DNA of 64,000 nucleotides from Salvator merianae (Eukaryota; Chordata; Lepidosauria; Squamata; Teiidae), in the NCBI GenBank assembly GCA_003586115.2, contig QVOM02000102.1:2054278-2118277 (forward strand). The letters are read 5' to 3'. A program made the translations under genes and the position numbers. This document shows, piece after piece, positions 10,493 to 22,627 of the stretch; position 1 is the stretch's first letter, and every line of letters starts with the position of its first letter. The notes beneath the pieces were generated by a model. That model had not been told where the DNA came from. It saw only the letters and a program-made list of their open reading frames with translations, and did not search any database.

Positions 10493-10684
10493 CAGTCTAA
10501 GTTTCTAAGGATTCTAAGATCTGTCTCCCAGTTTCTCATTGTCTGAGGCCCATACTACCCAACTTAACCGACAAATATTTCTACCCGTTCTCTGAGTTAT
10601 CTGGGCTCTAGATTCCAGATAAAATTGCCCACTGCCTCATCTTGTCCTATGTTCTACCCACAGAGCACTGTGCATGCTACACAA

Positions 10685-10965
10685 AACAACAAAACAAAGG
10701 GGCAGCAATTGGGACATGGTGCACACCTGCACAGACAGAACCACACCATCCTGTTAACTTGCAGCGTTCACACCTGGAAAAAAAGTGACTGGGAGCCATC
10801 TAGTTGCTCCCAGTCAAGCTATGTATAATGTTTTTATTGTTTACAACTAGTAGAATCCAGGAATGGTTGAAGATGCTCCTGGATGCTGCAGCAGCAGGGC
10901 TGTGTGGAAAGGCCAGACTGGTGAGTGTGCAGGAGCTTACTGGCAGGCCAGTGCAAACAGGCACT
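10685..10965. mobile_element. Fragment of the GGGCCTGTTCGCAC TIR family
   Basis: Positions 10700-10830 (AATTGGGACATGGTG..., CTGGGAGCCAT.TAGTTGCTCC.GTCAAGCT) align by eye with 30845-30965 inside the better-defined copy at 30644-31068. The termini are not clear, so this is an old partial copy. Confidence 0.5.
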
Positions 10966-13543
10966 TAGAGAGTGAAACACAATTAAAAACAGGCAGGAGC
11001 TCCATGTTTTACTCTTAATTCCCTTGCAAGCATGCTGCACCATCTTTTCCCCACTGGGACTTCCCCACTGGAGGAGTACAGATGGTCCGCTATGACCACA
11101 GTTCTGTCTTTTTGTGTTTGGTTCACTAATGTCTACTCTCATACTTCTATTCCTGTATAGTTCCTGCTACTGGCAGCCATCTCTATTGCCTATCTTCAAG
11201 CCAATCACAACTGCTGTTCATCTGTGGGGAGGCAAACTGCAAACTCGCTTCCATTGTCTCCACACTCCACACTTCTATTGTGGCACACTCCACCAAATTG
11301 GGGTGCTCTCAGAAGAAAATAAAAGTTCTGGAAATTTCAAGATGACATGCAGTGGGGGAGTCTGGGCTTAAATGGCTCCCAGCCAGAGGCAAAATAGTGC
11401 AACATTTCTGTCTGGCCTATGTGTTAATAGTTCATGGGGACAGATGGACAAGGAAAATATTTTTTCATAACTACAAACTGGTTCACATTGGGTCTTTATT
11501 TTATGCTGTCTCTCCACTTTCAAATGGAGGTGTTCACAGCTGATCAAGAAGGTGACCGCTGCCACAGTGTCTTTCCACTACCAAAGTAGATGCATGAATA
11601 AGCATGTATCAACTGTCTAGTGGGGGTTATTTGAAGTCTAAGAGATGGGTGTAGCCATCGAGAAAGGCAATTAGCCAAAATATGCCTCGCAGACTCCACT
11701 ACAATTCCAACATTGATCATCAAAAATCACTGAATTACTGAGTCAGTCCACCTCAACTCAGAACTATTACAGCTAACAGGGAATTCCAGCTCATTAAGAT
11801 CTGCTGAAACTCTATATGTGAACTGTCACAAGAGGTTGTGGATCCCAGCAAAAGGAACAGGAGACATATTAATTACAAAAGCTTTTTTTTTATAAATCGA
11901 CTAGAAGGAGTCACACAGAACAAACTGACCTGCAATTCTTATATAGGGAGACAATTGTTATTATCACACACTTATACGTCTATACATGTTTATATTTCCT
12001 TATATATGTCTGTAATTTTTAAGCTGTGATATTCATATTCATACTTTTTAAAAGTATATTGGAATATTTATTGAGATATTAATTTTTCTTTGTGAATATA
12101 TCTATAAGTTTAACATGCAGATTCTTTTTCATTATTGTTTGGCACTTTACTGAATTTTTGAGCCCATGATTTGCTAGTATTAAATAAACACAAAATAACG
12201 TATTGGAACTCTGTGTCTTGCAAGCAGGAGCAGTACAATCTCCATGGGGAGTATTGCCACCTATGACTCATTTCCACATGTCAGCCACAATAATACAGGT
12301 TCCTCCAGACCTAGCCATGAACCTTTCGTTTGCCCAATATATTAAATAAATCTGGAACCTCATTGGTCTTCTAGCACATCTCTCAGTTTGTTCTGGCAGA
12401 CTTGGTCATGATAGCAGCTGAAAAGGAGAAGTCCTATAAGCAATGGCAGGCACTACACATAATGGCAGGTGATAGTTTCAGCCAAAAATAGGAAGGCATG
12501 GTAGATTGTGGCTAGCTGCTTTTTGCATCACTGCTCTGTTTGTAGAAGAGTTAGGTATTTAGGTGTAATAAAAATTCTGACATTTAGATGTTTGGATTGG
12601 TCAACATGGAAAGTAAGGAAGGAAGAAAGGAAAGAAGGAAAGTGGCAGATAACCCTGCACAATGAGAAAATGATCCAAGGGTGCTACATGGAAATCAAGT
12701 GAAAACCTAAACAATTTCAGGTTTGCCATGGCATGAACCCAGAATCAGTGAAGCTCCATCTCCCCTTACCACCAGAGTTGCCATCAGCCACTGAATAAAG
12801 CAGCACTCACTGTTGCCATTCCTCCATTTGTGGTAGCAGCTGAGAATTCATGGTGATCACTCCACCCCCTTTATGAATACAATTGCTGTTGGAAGTGCTG
12901 TGCTTTCAGGAAGAGATTCACATCCTGCATGGAGGCACCATGAATGGCTGCTGAAAATGGCATCTCCACACTCCAAAATGGAGATGAGGAGACACCTTTT
13001 TCAGTAGCAGATTGGGGTATTTCCACCATCCTTCTACAATGGAACCATTTCTGGCACTCAAATAGTTAATGCTAGCAGATTCAATTGAAATAATAACAAG
13101 AACAAAATGTTTAGCACAGTCACAAACTGAAAGCTATTCTGTCCCTAAACTCATAGAAATGGAGATAAGGGGAAGCACAATGAAACATTCATTGGCAACA
13201 TGAATGAATAAAAGGTTTAGGTCACTGTTCAGTTAAACTCAGCTTAGTTTGGAATTAGTTATGAAACTCTTGACAATGAGGAAAATAAGTCACAGTACCA
13301 TAAATTAGATGCTATAATTTTGAATATACAGTATATGAGTGTTGGGAAGACAATTTAGTCCAACATTCATTATTGCTTAGTTTCAGAAAAAGAGATACAG
13401 AAAGTAACATTTAGTAAGTTTATAGGAGAGAGCCAATGGAACCAAAACAGGAGATACCAAAGTTTATTATTTGGGGGGGAGGGGCATACTAACTTGACTT
13501 TTCTTACTAGGGACTAGGTCAGCTGCCACCTCTTGCAGACAGA
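10966..13543. other. No recognisable feature
   Basis: AT-rich sequence with only short chance ORFs. Small purine-rich (12617-12642) and poly-T or poly-G runs occur, and I see no splice-linked exons or repeat boundaries. Confidence 0.5.
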
Positions 13544-14080
13544 GGGCCTGTTCGTATTTAGAAATTGGACACTGGCTAGTAAAGAGTGTTCGCACCTGCA
13601 AACTGCCCTAGCTGACTTGAAAACTACCAAAGCCCACCTGATGCTCACCTGAAACCTACCATCTGTTGTCAAGAAAATTGTAGTCTGGAAGCTGCCTTGC
13701 GTGATCAGGTGCAGATCAGGAAAGGTGTGCTTGCACCACTTTCTGGTGTGGAATGGTGGCAGGGTGGGGATTGCATGGACACTCCTGAGATAGTTTGGGA
13801 GATATATATATATACACACCATCAGATAGTTTGCATCCTGGTTCCGACTTTGGGGTCCGGACCCTGGCAGCCATTTTGGACATAAGTCCGAACACAGCTC
13901 CTCTGGATTCAAACACAGCTACCTAACTAGTGCATTCCCATTCACACTGCTCCCTCTGCTGGTCAGCTCTCAAACTGTTCCATTGCTGACAAGTGTGAAT
14001 ACTCATCACCATACCTGATCCTGGCCAACCCATACCCTGCTAATTAGAATGTTATACTGTTGTAAGTGCAAAAACACCTG
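13544..14080. mobile_element. Probable older copy of the GGGCCTGTTCGCAC TIR family
   Basis: The left end GGGCCTGTTCGTA at 13544 matches the family terminus. A degenerate right end, GTGCAAAAACACCT, is near 14066-14080. The 3-bp flanks do not match (AGA against GGG), so the right boundary is tentative. Confidence 0.45.
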
Positions 14081-14163
14081 GGAGGCACAGCCTACTGTCG
14101 ACTGCTCTAGCTTGAGAACTCTGTGTCTCTTCCCATTAACATTTCATCAGCACTAGTTTCCTT

Positions 14164-14383
14164 GGCCCTTTCTGCACGGGGCCTTATTCCAGATTCTTGG
14201 CATTTGCATGTTGATGCAGATTATGGTAGGCCTCAGGCAGGACCTGCCATAGTCTGCGTTAGCATGTGGATGGCAGCTCCCTATTCTAGGATATATTTAT
14301 TTATTTATTTATATTTATTTATTAGTCTTATATCCCGCCCATCCTGAATTGGGCTCTGCATAAGGCCCAGTGCAGAAAGGGCT
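14164..14383. mobile_element. Short TIR element (GGCCCTTTCTGCAC family)
   Basis: The termini are GGCCCTTTCTGCAC and GTGCAGAAAGGGCT, with CTT directly outside on both sides (14161-14163 and 14384-14386). The 220-bp body contains GCAGGACCTGCCATAGTCTGC, shared with the copy at 43600-44515, and an A/T-rich LINE-tail-like stretch (TTATTTATTT...ATATCCCGCCCATC) near 14295-14345. Confidence 0.65.
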
Positions 14384-16558
14384 CTTCTGTTGATGGGGAG
14401 TTGAAGGGCCAAGTCAAATGTCTAAGGTTCTGATCCACCCCCCTGTGGCTGTTGGAGCCCAAAGAAGCCTAATTTCTTGGACAGAACTATGTTGTTAGAG
14501 CCAACATTGAGGGGATACAATGGACTCATGTCCCTCCCACACTGACTCTACCATATGGGGTGATCTCAGAGCGGGAATCACACTCTGCAAATGGGTCAGA
14601 CCTTTGGTGACCGGGATGGCAGGTAGCTACATCTGGAACAGTGATGATCAGTCACCCTGCCCTACAGGCAACTATAGGTGACCCCAATAGAACACTCGAT
14701 GGAGCTTCAGAGAGACCAAATGAAATGACACCAGATATTCAGGTACAATTTCAGTAAGCATAAAAGTATCCCTGTGTGGAGTTCTCAAGATTGTTCTGGG
14801 TATATGATATTCAGTGATGAAACATGCTATAACTAGCACAGAGATCAAAAGTTGTGAAGAAGATGACTTTTTGCTGAGATTTTCACCTTTTCTACCTTCT
14901 TGATGAGGAACATGTCTGGTAAAGAAGCAGTAATGCTGCCATCAGGATGGATGTCTGTGGTACAGTTGAAGCATGGTTGTATAGTATGGTTGGTTTTGGG
15001 AAACAATTAATGGGGGCTAGAGATGTGTCTGTTACTGTTCTTGCACTGGCTTCTCTTTCTACAGCTATGGCAAGATCCTCAAATGAGGAAGAGGAGGGCT
15101 TTAAGTATAGCACTCCTCTCCTTGAACATTAAGAACAGTGCTAAACTTGTAGTGCTATTTTTATGGTGGTGGTGTGTTGTCTACAGGGCACTACTGCCTT
15201 GGTCATCACAATCACAGCTGTTTCCAGCTGATGTTCCTCCCTTCTATATAGCAGCACCCCAGCTGTCAGGATCATAGTTGAGAATTCCCTAGCTGCAGTC
15301 TTGATGAACTATTTCTTGTGTTCAATGAGGCCACTGAGGAAACAGGTAAGTCTCCTCAAGTAATTGCAATGTTGTGGCAGCTGAGGGGTCACCACCACAA
15401 GAGGAAAGATGGGGTAAGAGATAATGTGGTGGCATAATGGGGGGAAGAGTTCACTGACTATATGGATCTCACACTTGGCCCATGCATTGAATGTGCCCTA
15501 AGGAACGTGGTTGCCTGGACCCTGCCTCCTTATAATACATTCATAGTAACATAAAAATGTCATGTACCGAAGTCTGTGTTATTGGATTGTTACTTCTGGA
15601 GCAGTTCAGTATTCAGCTATGTTTACAGTGTGTTCTGGTGTGGCAGCATCCTCTGTGTTAAGATAACCTTCACTGCAGAATCAGTTTACATCCATCAATG
15701 ACAATTACACTGTTATAATTTTCAATATAAAACTAGATTTTTTATTTTCCTGAGGCAAGTTTTGTATAAGTTAATGACCATCACAACCCAAAATGACCTT
15801 TCAAGTTTACCATAGAATAATATACAGAAATTGCTAGGGCACCTAGGAATTTAAAAGAAATTAAATGAAATAGGGGTTTAAGATGTAGGTAATTGCCTCT
15901 GAATCTGTTTTGAAGGAAAGAAAATGGACTCTTAAGTGAGCTTGTGGAAAATCTAATTCATATTATAGACCCAATCACCATTCTCTGTGTGCAGTGCTGG
16001 TACACATTGATGTATTAACAGAACCACACAGTAGCTGCATTTAACACACTATAATTGAGTCTTTATTCATTTCTTTGTAGGATTACTTATAATTGGAATG
16101 GGTCTCTTGGTCATTTGGTTGTGGCCTGCTAAGGGAGAGAACATGCATCCAATTGAATTAAGGTAAATGTGCAACAGTGGGGAATTAAACTAAAGAAACT
16201 TAACAGAAAATGAATGGAACATTATACGAATTTGAAAGATGAACTCTGTTAGTCATAGGTCAAAGCTGTATTGAACAGCAACATTTATTTTATAAGGATA
16301 AATAATTGATTGCAGTGATGTAACAATGGGGGAAAGAACAAAAAGTGTAGTAAAGAAGATCAAGTAGTAAGAAGATCAAATAAAGGTCGAATAGATAAAA
16401 ATAAGGATGAATATGAAGGATGGAGCTCAAATTGGTTTAACCTGCATTTTTCACAAGATCAACCTAAACCAGTGCAATTTAATATGTTTGTTAGATTGTG
16501 TCCTTTGCCAGATTTTGTGATGCAATTTTTGGAACAAAGAAAATGCACCACAAGGCAA
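14384..16558. other. No recognisable feature
   Basis: AT-rich sequence. Short ORFs around 14890-15280 overlap on both strands and have no family resemblance that I can see. No exon structure is evident. Confidence 0.5.
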
Positions 16559-17428
16559 TAGGGATGTGCACGAAGGCACTTTTCCCTTTTTGCTTCCCAG
16601 GAATGCGAAGCTCCTAGGCTTCGTTTTTGTGCGAAAAAATATGCGCGAAAATGAAGCCCTTCGTTTTCGTGGCAAAGATTTTCGCCGCGAACGGAAGCAG
16701 AGAAATCAAGGCGAAGGGAAGACCTTCGCCTTGATTTCTCTGCTTCCGATAGCACTCACCTCTCTCTCATCCCCCCCCCAGTCTGTCAGTGTAATGACAG
16801 ACTGGGGGGGGAATGAGAGAGAGGTGAAGGCCATTGGAAGCGGAGAAATCAAGGCGAAGGTCTTCCCTTTGCCTTGATTTCTCCGTTTCCGATGGCGCAG
16901 CGCTCTCTCTCACTCCCGCCCCAGTCTGTCAGTGTAATGACAAACTGGGGGGGGGGAATGAGAGAGCGGCGAGCGTCATCGGAAGCGGAGATATCAAGGC
17001 GAAGGTCTTCCTTTCGCCTTGATTGCTCTGTTTCCGATGGCGCAGCACTCTCTCTCACTCCTGCCCCAGCCTGTCATTACACTGACAGACTGGGGGGGGA
17101 ATGAGAGAGAGGCGAGCGCCATCGGAAGTGGAGTAATCAAGGCGAAAGTCTTCCCTTCACCTTGATTGCTCCGTTTCCGATGGTGCAGCACTCTCTCTCA
17201 CTCCCACCCCAGTCTGTCATTACACTGACAGACTGGGGTGGGAGTGACAGAGAGGCGAGCGCCCAAAAAGAGGGAGCTCACGGCAAATGGCGAAGGTCTC
17301 GAAAGTCGCCGGGACCTTCGCCATTCGCATTCGCGAGCCCCTTTGGGCTTCAATTTTCGTGAGAAGATGGCGGAAACGCCATTTTCGCGTGAAAATCGAA
17401 ATGCACGAAGCTTTCGTGCACACCCCTA
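16559..17428. mobile_element. Non-autonomous hAT with a tandem hairpin array
   Basis: The termini are TAGGGATGTGCACGAAGG and CTTTCGTGCACACCCCTA, with the 8-bp duplication CAAGGCAA at 16551-16558 and 17429-17436. The TIR matches the large hAT at 871-10484. The interior (about 16690-17270) is four tandem units of roughly 143 bp. Each unit is a long inverted repeat whose arms contain AATCAAGGCGAAGG, TCCGATGGCG and CTCTCTCTCA, centred on GTCTGTCA..TGACAGAC at about 16791, 16934, 17081 and 17222. It encodes nothing. Mobilisation by a related hAT transposase is inferred from the ends. Confidence 0.9.
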
Positions 17429-17436
17429 CAAGGCAA

Positions 17437-17780
17437 ACATTTTATGCAGGACCACCACAGATATGTTGGCTGTGGTCACACCTTGTTTTTAAAGCTGCTT
17501 CAGCCCTTTTGTTCTCAGAGTCCACAATCCAAAATCCATTTCCATATATTCTGTGGACTATCCTGCTGGGAAAAGTATAATTCTTTAACCAGATTTTGTC
17601 AGCACTGTGGACATTTGACTTCATTATTTCATTTTAATTTTTCAAGGTGTGATGGGAAGGGGACTATTTGAGGTGGTCAAAGGGATGGGATCCATTTCCC
17701 TCTTGCACAATGCTTGTACCCAGAGGTTTCAAGTTCGGTTACAATAAAACATATATTAGTTAAAAAGGAATTGATTAAAA
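17437..17780. other. No recognisable feature
   Basis: Non-coding sequence continuing the target region of the hAT insertion. No gene or repeat boundary is seen. Confidence 0.4.
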
Positions 17781-17789
17781 CAACAAATA

Positions 17790-18430
17790 ACAGTCCCTAA
17801 CAGGGCAGACAAAGCAGTTTCTTTAGTCAAAGGCAAGGATAAAAGACACACGTCTTCACCAGACATCTAAATATACAGAATATAGTGAAGGTACCTGACA
17901 CAACTCAGAGGAGGAGGAGAGATTCCATAATGTGGGAGCGAACACCTCTTGCACATTCCTACTTCTAACTATTGAGGGTGGTGGCTCAGCCAAGAGGACC
18001 TTACTAGCAGATCTTAAGGAACAAGGGCCCTTTCTGTTCTGGGCCTCATTCTCGATTATATCCCAGAATAGGGACCCGCCATCTGCATGATGGTGCAAGC
18101 TATTGGGCCTTCATTCTGGGGCCTGCCATAGTTTGCACCACCATTTGCAGCAAATTGACAGGCAATGCAATTATTTAGTATCAGCATGATATGTGTTTGG
18201 CTAGCAGTTCCAGCCTACAAGCTTGGTTCTGTATTCTGCATCAGCTGCTGCTTCTGAACTAGCTACAAGAGTGCACTACATTAGTCCAGCATGGAAGTTA
18301 CCAGGGCATGGATTGCTATGGGCAAACTGTCTCTGTTCAGAAAGGGGAATAGCTGATGCACCAGCTCTTGGTCACTGCCTCCACTGGAACTTCAAGTTTC
18401 AGTAGTGAATCCAGAAGCTTGTTCAAACAC
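17790..18430 (-). mobile_element. L2-type LINE 3' fragment, interrupted
   Basis: On the minus strand the sequence resembles the C-terminal coding and 3' part of L2-like LINEs. It shares phrases with the fuller minus-strand copy at 54793-56950: 'AGAGTGCACTACATTAGTCC' here and 'AGAGTGCATTACAATAGGCC' there, plus 'GGAAGTTACCAG' in both. A segment at about 18045-18205 (CATTCTCGATTATATCCCAG, GGGGCCTGCCATAGTTTGCA) resembles the GGCCCTTTCTGCAC element family, suggesting a nested insertion. Confidence 0.6.
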
Positions 18431-18439
18431 CACATTTAA

Positions 18440-18990
18440 TTAGTTTACAGTCCATCTTTAGTTCCCACTGGGCCACATGATTTTGCCTTTTCGTAGTTTT
18501 TCTGGACTAAATTGCTGAATCTGGACTACTTTGCATTTGGATTTAATGAGTTCTCAGCCTGTTCCAGATCACTAGCCTGTTTTACTTTGCAATGTGAGAA
18601 TGTGCAAGGAGACTATCTGGGTGGGCTGAGGGAGGGCTCCCTATTTCCTGCTGTCCAATGATGGACATTGTCATAGGTGTTGTACTCAGGAGGGTTGGCA
18701 CTGCAGCCAGCAGGGGTGGGTGGGCAGGGAGCATGCTACTTCCTTCTTCCTCCTTTATCCCCTCATCCACTGCTACTAGGAGAAAAAAAAAGCCACTCTC
18801 CATTTTTGTTTGCCAGTCTGTGGTCCTTCCTCCTCCTTTCTTCCCCATTCAGTACTGCCAGGAAGACATTAAAGTTTTCCTCCACTTCCGTCTGCCAATT
18901 AAACCAACAAGTAGAGCTCCTTCTAAGTTTACAGATTTTTGTACAAAACTGCCAGAGCACTACAGCTAACTTCAGGTAGTGGCACGGTTC
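18440..18990 (+). repeat. Unclassified dispersed repeat, copy 1
   Basis: This segment is similar over about 550 bp to the reverse complement of 39717-40270. Shared pieces include CAATGATGGACATTGT/CCAATGATGGACTTTGT, TTTATCCCC..CCACTGC, and CAATTAAACCAA. No terminal repeat or long intact ORF identifies its class. Confidence 0.6.
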
Positions 18991-19234
18991 AAACAAGTAA
19001 AAATGACTGAGTTTTGCTCTAAATACAAGGGTCCATGCTGCTAGTCCAGTTCCCCTGCATTTTCAACCTTTATGCCAATTATATCTCATATAGTCAGTGT
19101 TCATTTTCATAGGTTAAGAGTGTCTGTGCCTCGACAGTGCTCTTGCCTTTTCATCGCGCAGCACTCCAGAGTTATGAATTCTGGGTAATCATACTACAAC
19201 CTAGACAGGATCTTCATGGTTCCATTATGGCACC

Positions 19235-19420
19235 TTGAATGCATGGGAGTACAGTTTCTACACAATACTGCACTCTCACTGCACATGCAGTGCAGAAGAA
19301 CAGTGTGATATCTGCACAGATGCCACATTCCTCCTGTATTATGTTGCCATAAGTGCTGTTATGGTTCTTTGGCAACAGAGCTGCTTGAATGGTTCTCAGA
19401 GTTCTTCAAACTCTTACCTC
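19235..19420 (+). repeat. Short dispersed repeat, copy 1
   Basis: Positions 19250-19410 resemble 26635-26815 in order and orientation (CACAATACTGCAC / CACAACACTGCAC; CCATAAGTGCTGTTATGGTT / CTATAAGTGCCCTTATGGTT). The class is unknown. Confidence 0.45.
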
Positions 19421-19934
19421 ATAAAGGCACTTTTGTTGCTGGGATCACTGCTGCTCAAGGGAATTTACTGGTCACCTCAGCTGCACTCTGGCATTTGAAT
19501 ACAGTGAATGCCCATAGGACAATTTCCTAGGTTCAGAGACTCCCACCACCACTGTGAGAGGGGGTATGCAGACAACATGCCTTCACATTAAAGAACATTA
19601 CAATTGTAACATTATTATTTAATATGTAAGAAGGAGACACTGGAGTTGTAATACTTCCCTTCGCCTATGCTGGTCCTGCCTTAATGGCATTGTGGGAGCA
19701 CTAAAAGCAAACATTCTGCAAACCTTCTGCCATAAGTCCAGTCGATAGCATTTTAACTGCAGAGCAGGAGAAAACATTCTCATAGTGTTTTGTTCTGCTT
19801 TGTCACCCATAATGGCACTGCTTGTGTGGACCTACTTTATATTTCTTCCTTTATGCCATGTAGCATGGCTCTCTTTGAGAAGGCACAGAAAATGGCTGAC
19901 TATTATGGACACTTGCATCTCTCAAATCAGTCCC

Positions 19935-20028
19935 AGGCTCTAACTCTGAATCCTGCATGGAGCAGGGGGTTGGACTCGATGATCCTTGTGGTCCCTTCCA
20001 ATTCTATGATTCTATGAAACTATGAAAT
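19935..20028 (+). mobile_element. CR1 LINE 3' end
   Basis: GGGTTGGACTCGATGATCC, then GGTCCCTTCCAATTCTATG, and the terminal ATTCTATG-type repeat are the hallmark 3' end of sauropsid CR1 retrotransposons. Only the extreme 3' end is present, as is usual for 5'-truncated copies. Confidence 0.85.
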
Positions 20029-20713
20029 ATGTCAAGGCTGTGGAATGAAAGTTCACCGGCCTTAATGTCTTCACTGCTAAGAGCAGGTGGGAAAGGTATG
20101 AACTTCCCGCTTCCCAATTGAAGGGTGCCTCCAGTCACAGGTAAAATCCTGCAATGTTCCCAGGATGATATTGGGATTGCTCACATATTTGTGGCAATCC
20201 CAGTGTAGTCCCAGGTTTGTCATGAAAAAAATCCACTAAATTGCTATTACAGAAAATCCAGCAATGATAGCAGGCTTTCCTTAATAGTGATTGCTTACTT
20301 CTTTCTGGCATTTCTTTGTGAGATCATTCCACTTGAACATGTAGGAAGCACATAAAAAGTAACAAAGGGAAATGGGTAGGTGCTTCCTACATATGGGCAT
20401 TTTGCAAGAGGAACAATCCCATGAAGAAATGCTAGACAGAGATAAGAGTCCATTATTTTGCTGCAATTCCGTCCTGCCATCTGGCAGGGGTAGCAGGAAA
20501 CAATTCCAGGCTCTAAAGAAGATCCTGGGTTTTCCTCTCACTGTCTGCAGACATTTTTAGACAGTAAACACTTGCTTGAAAATGGTCTGCCCTTGAAGTG
20601 ACAGGAACCACCATCATGAAGTTTCTTTATCAGGTGGTACATTTGAATCTTGCTGCTTAAAAATTACTAGTAAACCTTCTCATTCAAAGACAACTCTTTA
20701 TTTAACCCACACT

Positions 20714-22627
20714 GGGCCTGTTCGCACTTGCATCTAGCAAGCATCAAGGATGCTTGTTAGAGAAGTGCATTCGCACCACAGGATGGTCGTAACGACTGGC
20801 AGCGGACCTCATCCATGGCTGATCATTACTACCGCCGGACACGTAAAAAGGTGTCCGAATCCTCACCTGAAGTTCAAAGTGAGCTTCAGGTGAAGATTAG
20901 TTCGGACCTACCTCCTTGTCCACGGCGATGGCCATCTTCTGGGCGATCAGCCCATCCATCACGCATGCGTGATCATGTGATCACACAATGCATAATGGGC
21001 AATGGGGCCTGATCCTTTGTGCGGGCCCGAATGGACCTGCGCGAGGCCCCAGTCATGCCCACACCGCTGTGATCAGGCCTGGGCCGCCAGATGGAGTTGT
21101 GCTGTGTCGTGTCCAGCGTTTCGGTGCCCGATTGCGGGCGTGAAGGGCGGTCGCCATGGTAGCAGCCTACAAAGCGTCAGGCCACTGCCATGGCAACCGG
21201 GAGGCCTGTGCGGTGCATGCGGCGATGACGCAATCGCGTCTGTGCAGTGGGCCTCTCCCCCCTCTGTAGCGGGATCGGGCCTTTCCGATCGGGCCCACGG
21301 CACTGTGATCGGGCACGCCCGGCCCAACTGGGGTGGCCTGATCACCCCAATGAGGCTGGGCACGCCCAATCACGGCACCATGGGCCCAATTGGGAAGGCC
21401 CGATCCCACTATGGAGGGGGGAGAGGCCCACTTCGCAGGCACAATTGTGTCATCACCGCGGGCATCGCGCGGGTCTCCCAGTCGCCATGACAGCGGTCTG
21501 ACACTTTGTAGGCCGCTGCCGCGTTGACCGCCCTTCGCGCCCGCGATCGGGCACCAAAACTCCAGATGGGGTGCAGCGGAGCCCCATCCAGCAGCCCAGG
21601 CCTGATCGCGGCGGCGTGGGCATGACTGGGGCCTCGCGCGGGCCCGAAGGAGCAGGCCCCATTGCAACCACGCGTGTGCGTGTGTAATGCGTCAGTCGCC
21701 ATGGCAGCAGCCGCACACTTGCCGGCCGCTGTCATGGCAAGCATCAGGAATGGATAATGACGCTCACACTGGTGAACACCATTATCCAGCCTCAGGTGAG
21801 TTTTCAGGCCCTATAGTGCAGACGGTGTCTGCACAATGGAGTCCGTTCCATGCTAGATTGGGCTAATTAGCCCATTCTATTTTTTTATTTATTTTAGCAT
21901 ATTTTATTATTATTGTATTTCAAATATATAAAATTACAGTTTACATAGCATTCTTATATCGCTATTATTATCAAGTTTCTCCTTCATTAACAGTTTCTTC
22001 TAAACTTCATGTTCTTCAATGTCCTGTTCTCCTTCCTTCTTCTTTTTTTCACCAAAACTCTTCTTTCTCTTTCACTCTTCGAATCCAGGAACCACAAGTC
22101 CATTGTCCAGCTCTTGCAGAAAGTCAATAAAGGGTTTCCAGTTCCTGTAAAACCTATCAACTGTCTTATTTCTCAAAAGATTTGTCAGTTTGTCCATCTC
22201 GGCTAGCTCCATCATTTTAACTAACCAATCACCCACCGTTGGTATTATCTCCCCTTTCCACTTCTGAGCATATACAATTCTGGCAGCAGTTACCATATTT
22301 TGCAATAACACATTGACACTTTCAACATTATTTTCCACTAACCCCAGTAGGAATAATTCCGGTCTAAAAGGAATGTCCATCTTTAAGATTTTCTGCATAA
22401 CTATGTGAATTTGAACCCAAAACTTTTTGGTTTTTACACAAGTCCACCACATATGATAAAAAGTACCCTTATGCTTCTTACATTTCCAACATTTACTTGA
22501 CATGCCTTGATACATTTTTGAAATTCTAGAAGGTGTACCATCGATACATCATCTTATATATATTCTCTTTCAACATATTACATACAGTAAATTAGCCCAT
22601 TCTAGTGTAGAAAGTGCGAGCAGGCCC
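20714..22627. mobile_element. Foldback TIR transposon with a ~650-bp palindrome and an L1 insertion
   Basis: The left end is GGGCCTGTTCGCAC and the right end is GTGCGAGCAGGCCC. The interior from about 21004 to 21660 is a giant inverted repeat. Its arms both contain GAGGCCCCAGTCATGCCCAC, CAGGCCTGGG, a GGGCGGTC...GCAGC motif and CCTACAAAG, and meet near 21333. A second hairpin near the left end (about 20858-20890, CACCTGAAGTTC...GAGCTTCAGGTG) is shared with the sister copies, which lie in the opposite orientation. An L1 fragment (21880-22589) has inserted near the right end. The 3-bp flanks, ACT and AGA, do not match, unlike five sister copies. Confidence 0.75.
21880..22589 (-). mobile_element. 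5'-truncated L1 LINE insertion (ORF2 C-terminus and 3' UTR)
   Basis: The minus strand encodes the end of an L1 ORF2 protein: the KCWKCKKHKGTFYHMWWTC zinc-knuckle-like block followed by WVQIHIVMQKIL, then RNKTVDRFYRNWKPFIDFLQ (coding 22072-22515). The insertion is bounded by a perfect 15-bp target duplication, AATTAGCCCATTCTA (21865-21879 and 22590-22604), and the T-rich tract at 21880 is the poly-A side. A good duplication and an open reading frame suggest a fairly recent insertion. Confidence 0.9.

Noticed and set aside
16690..17270. CRISPR-like array
   Set aside because: The regular repeats are long hairpins without unique spacers, inside a transposon of a vertebrate-type genome.
20714..22627. 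An 8-bp target duplication for the GGGCCTGTTCGCAC family
   Set aside because: No 8-bp match exists at any copy, whereas 3-bp matches are perfect at five copies.
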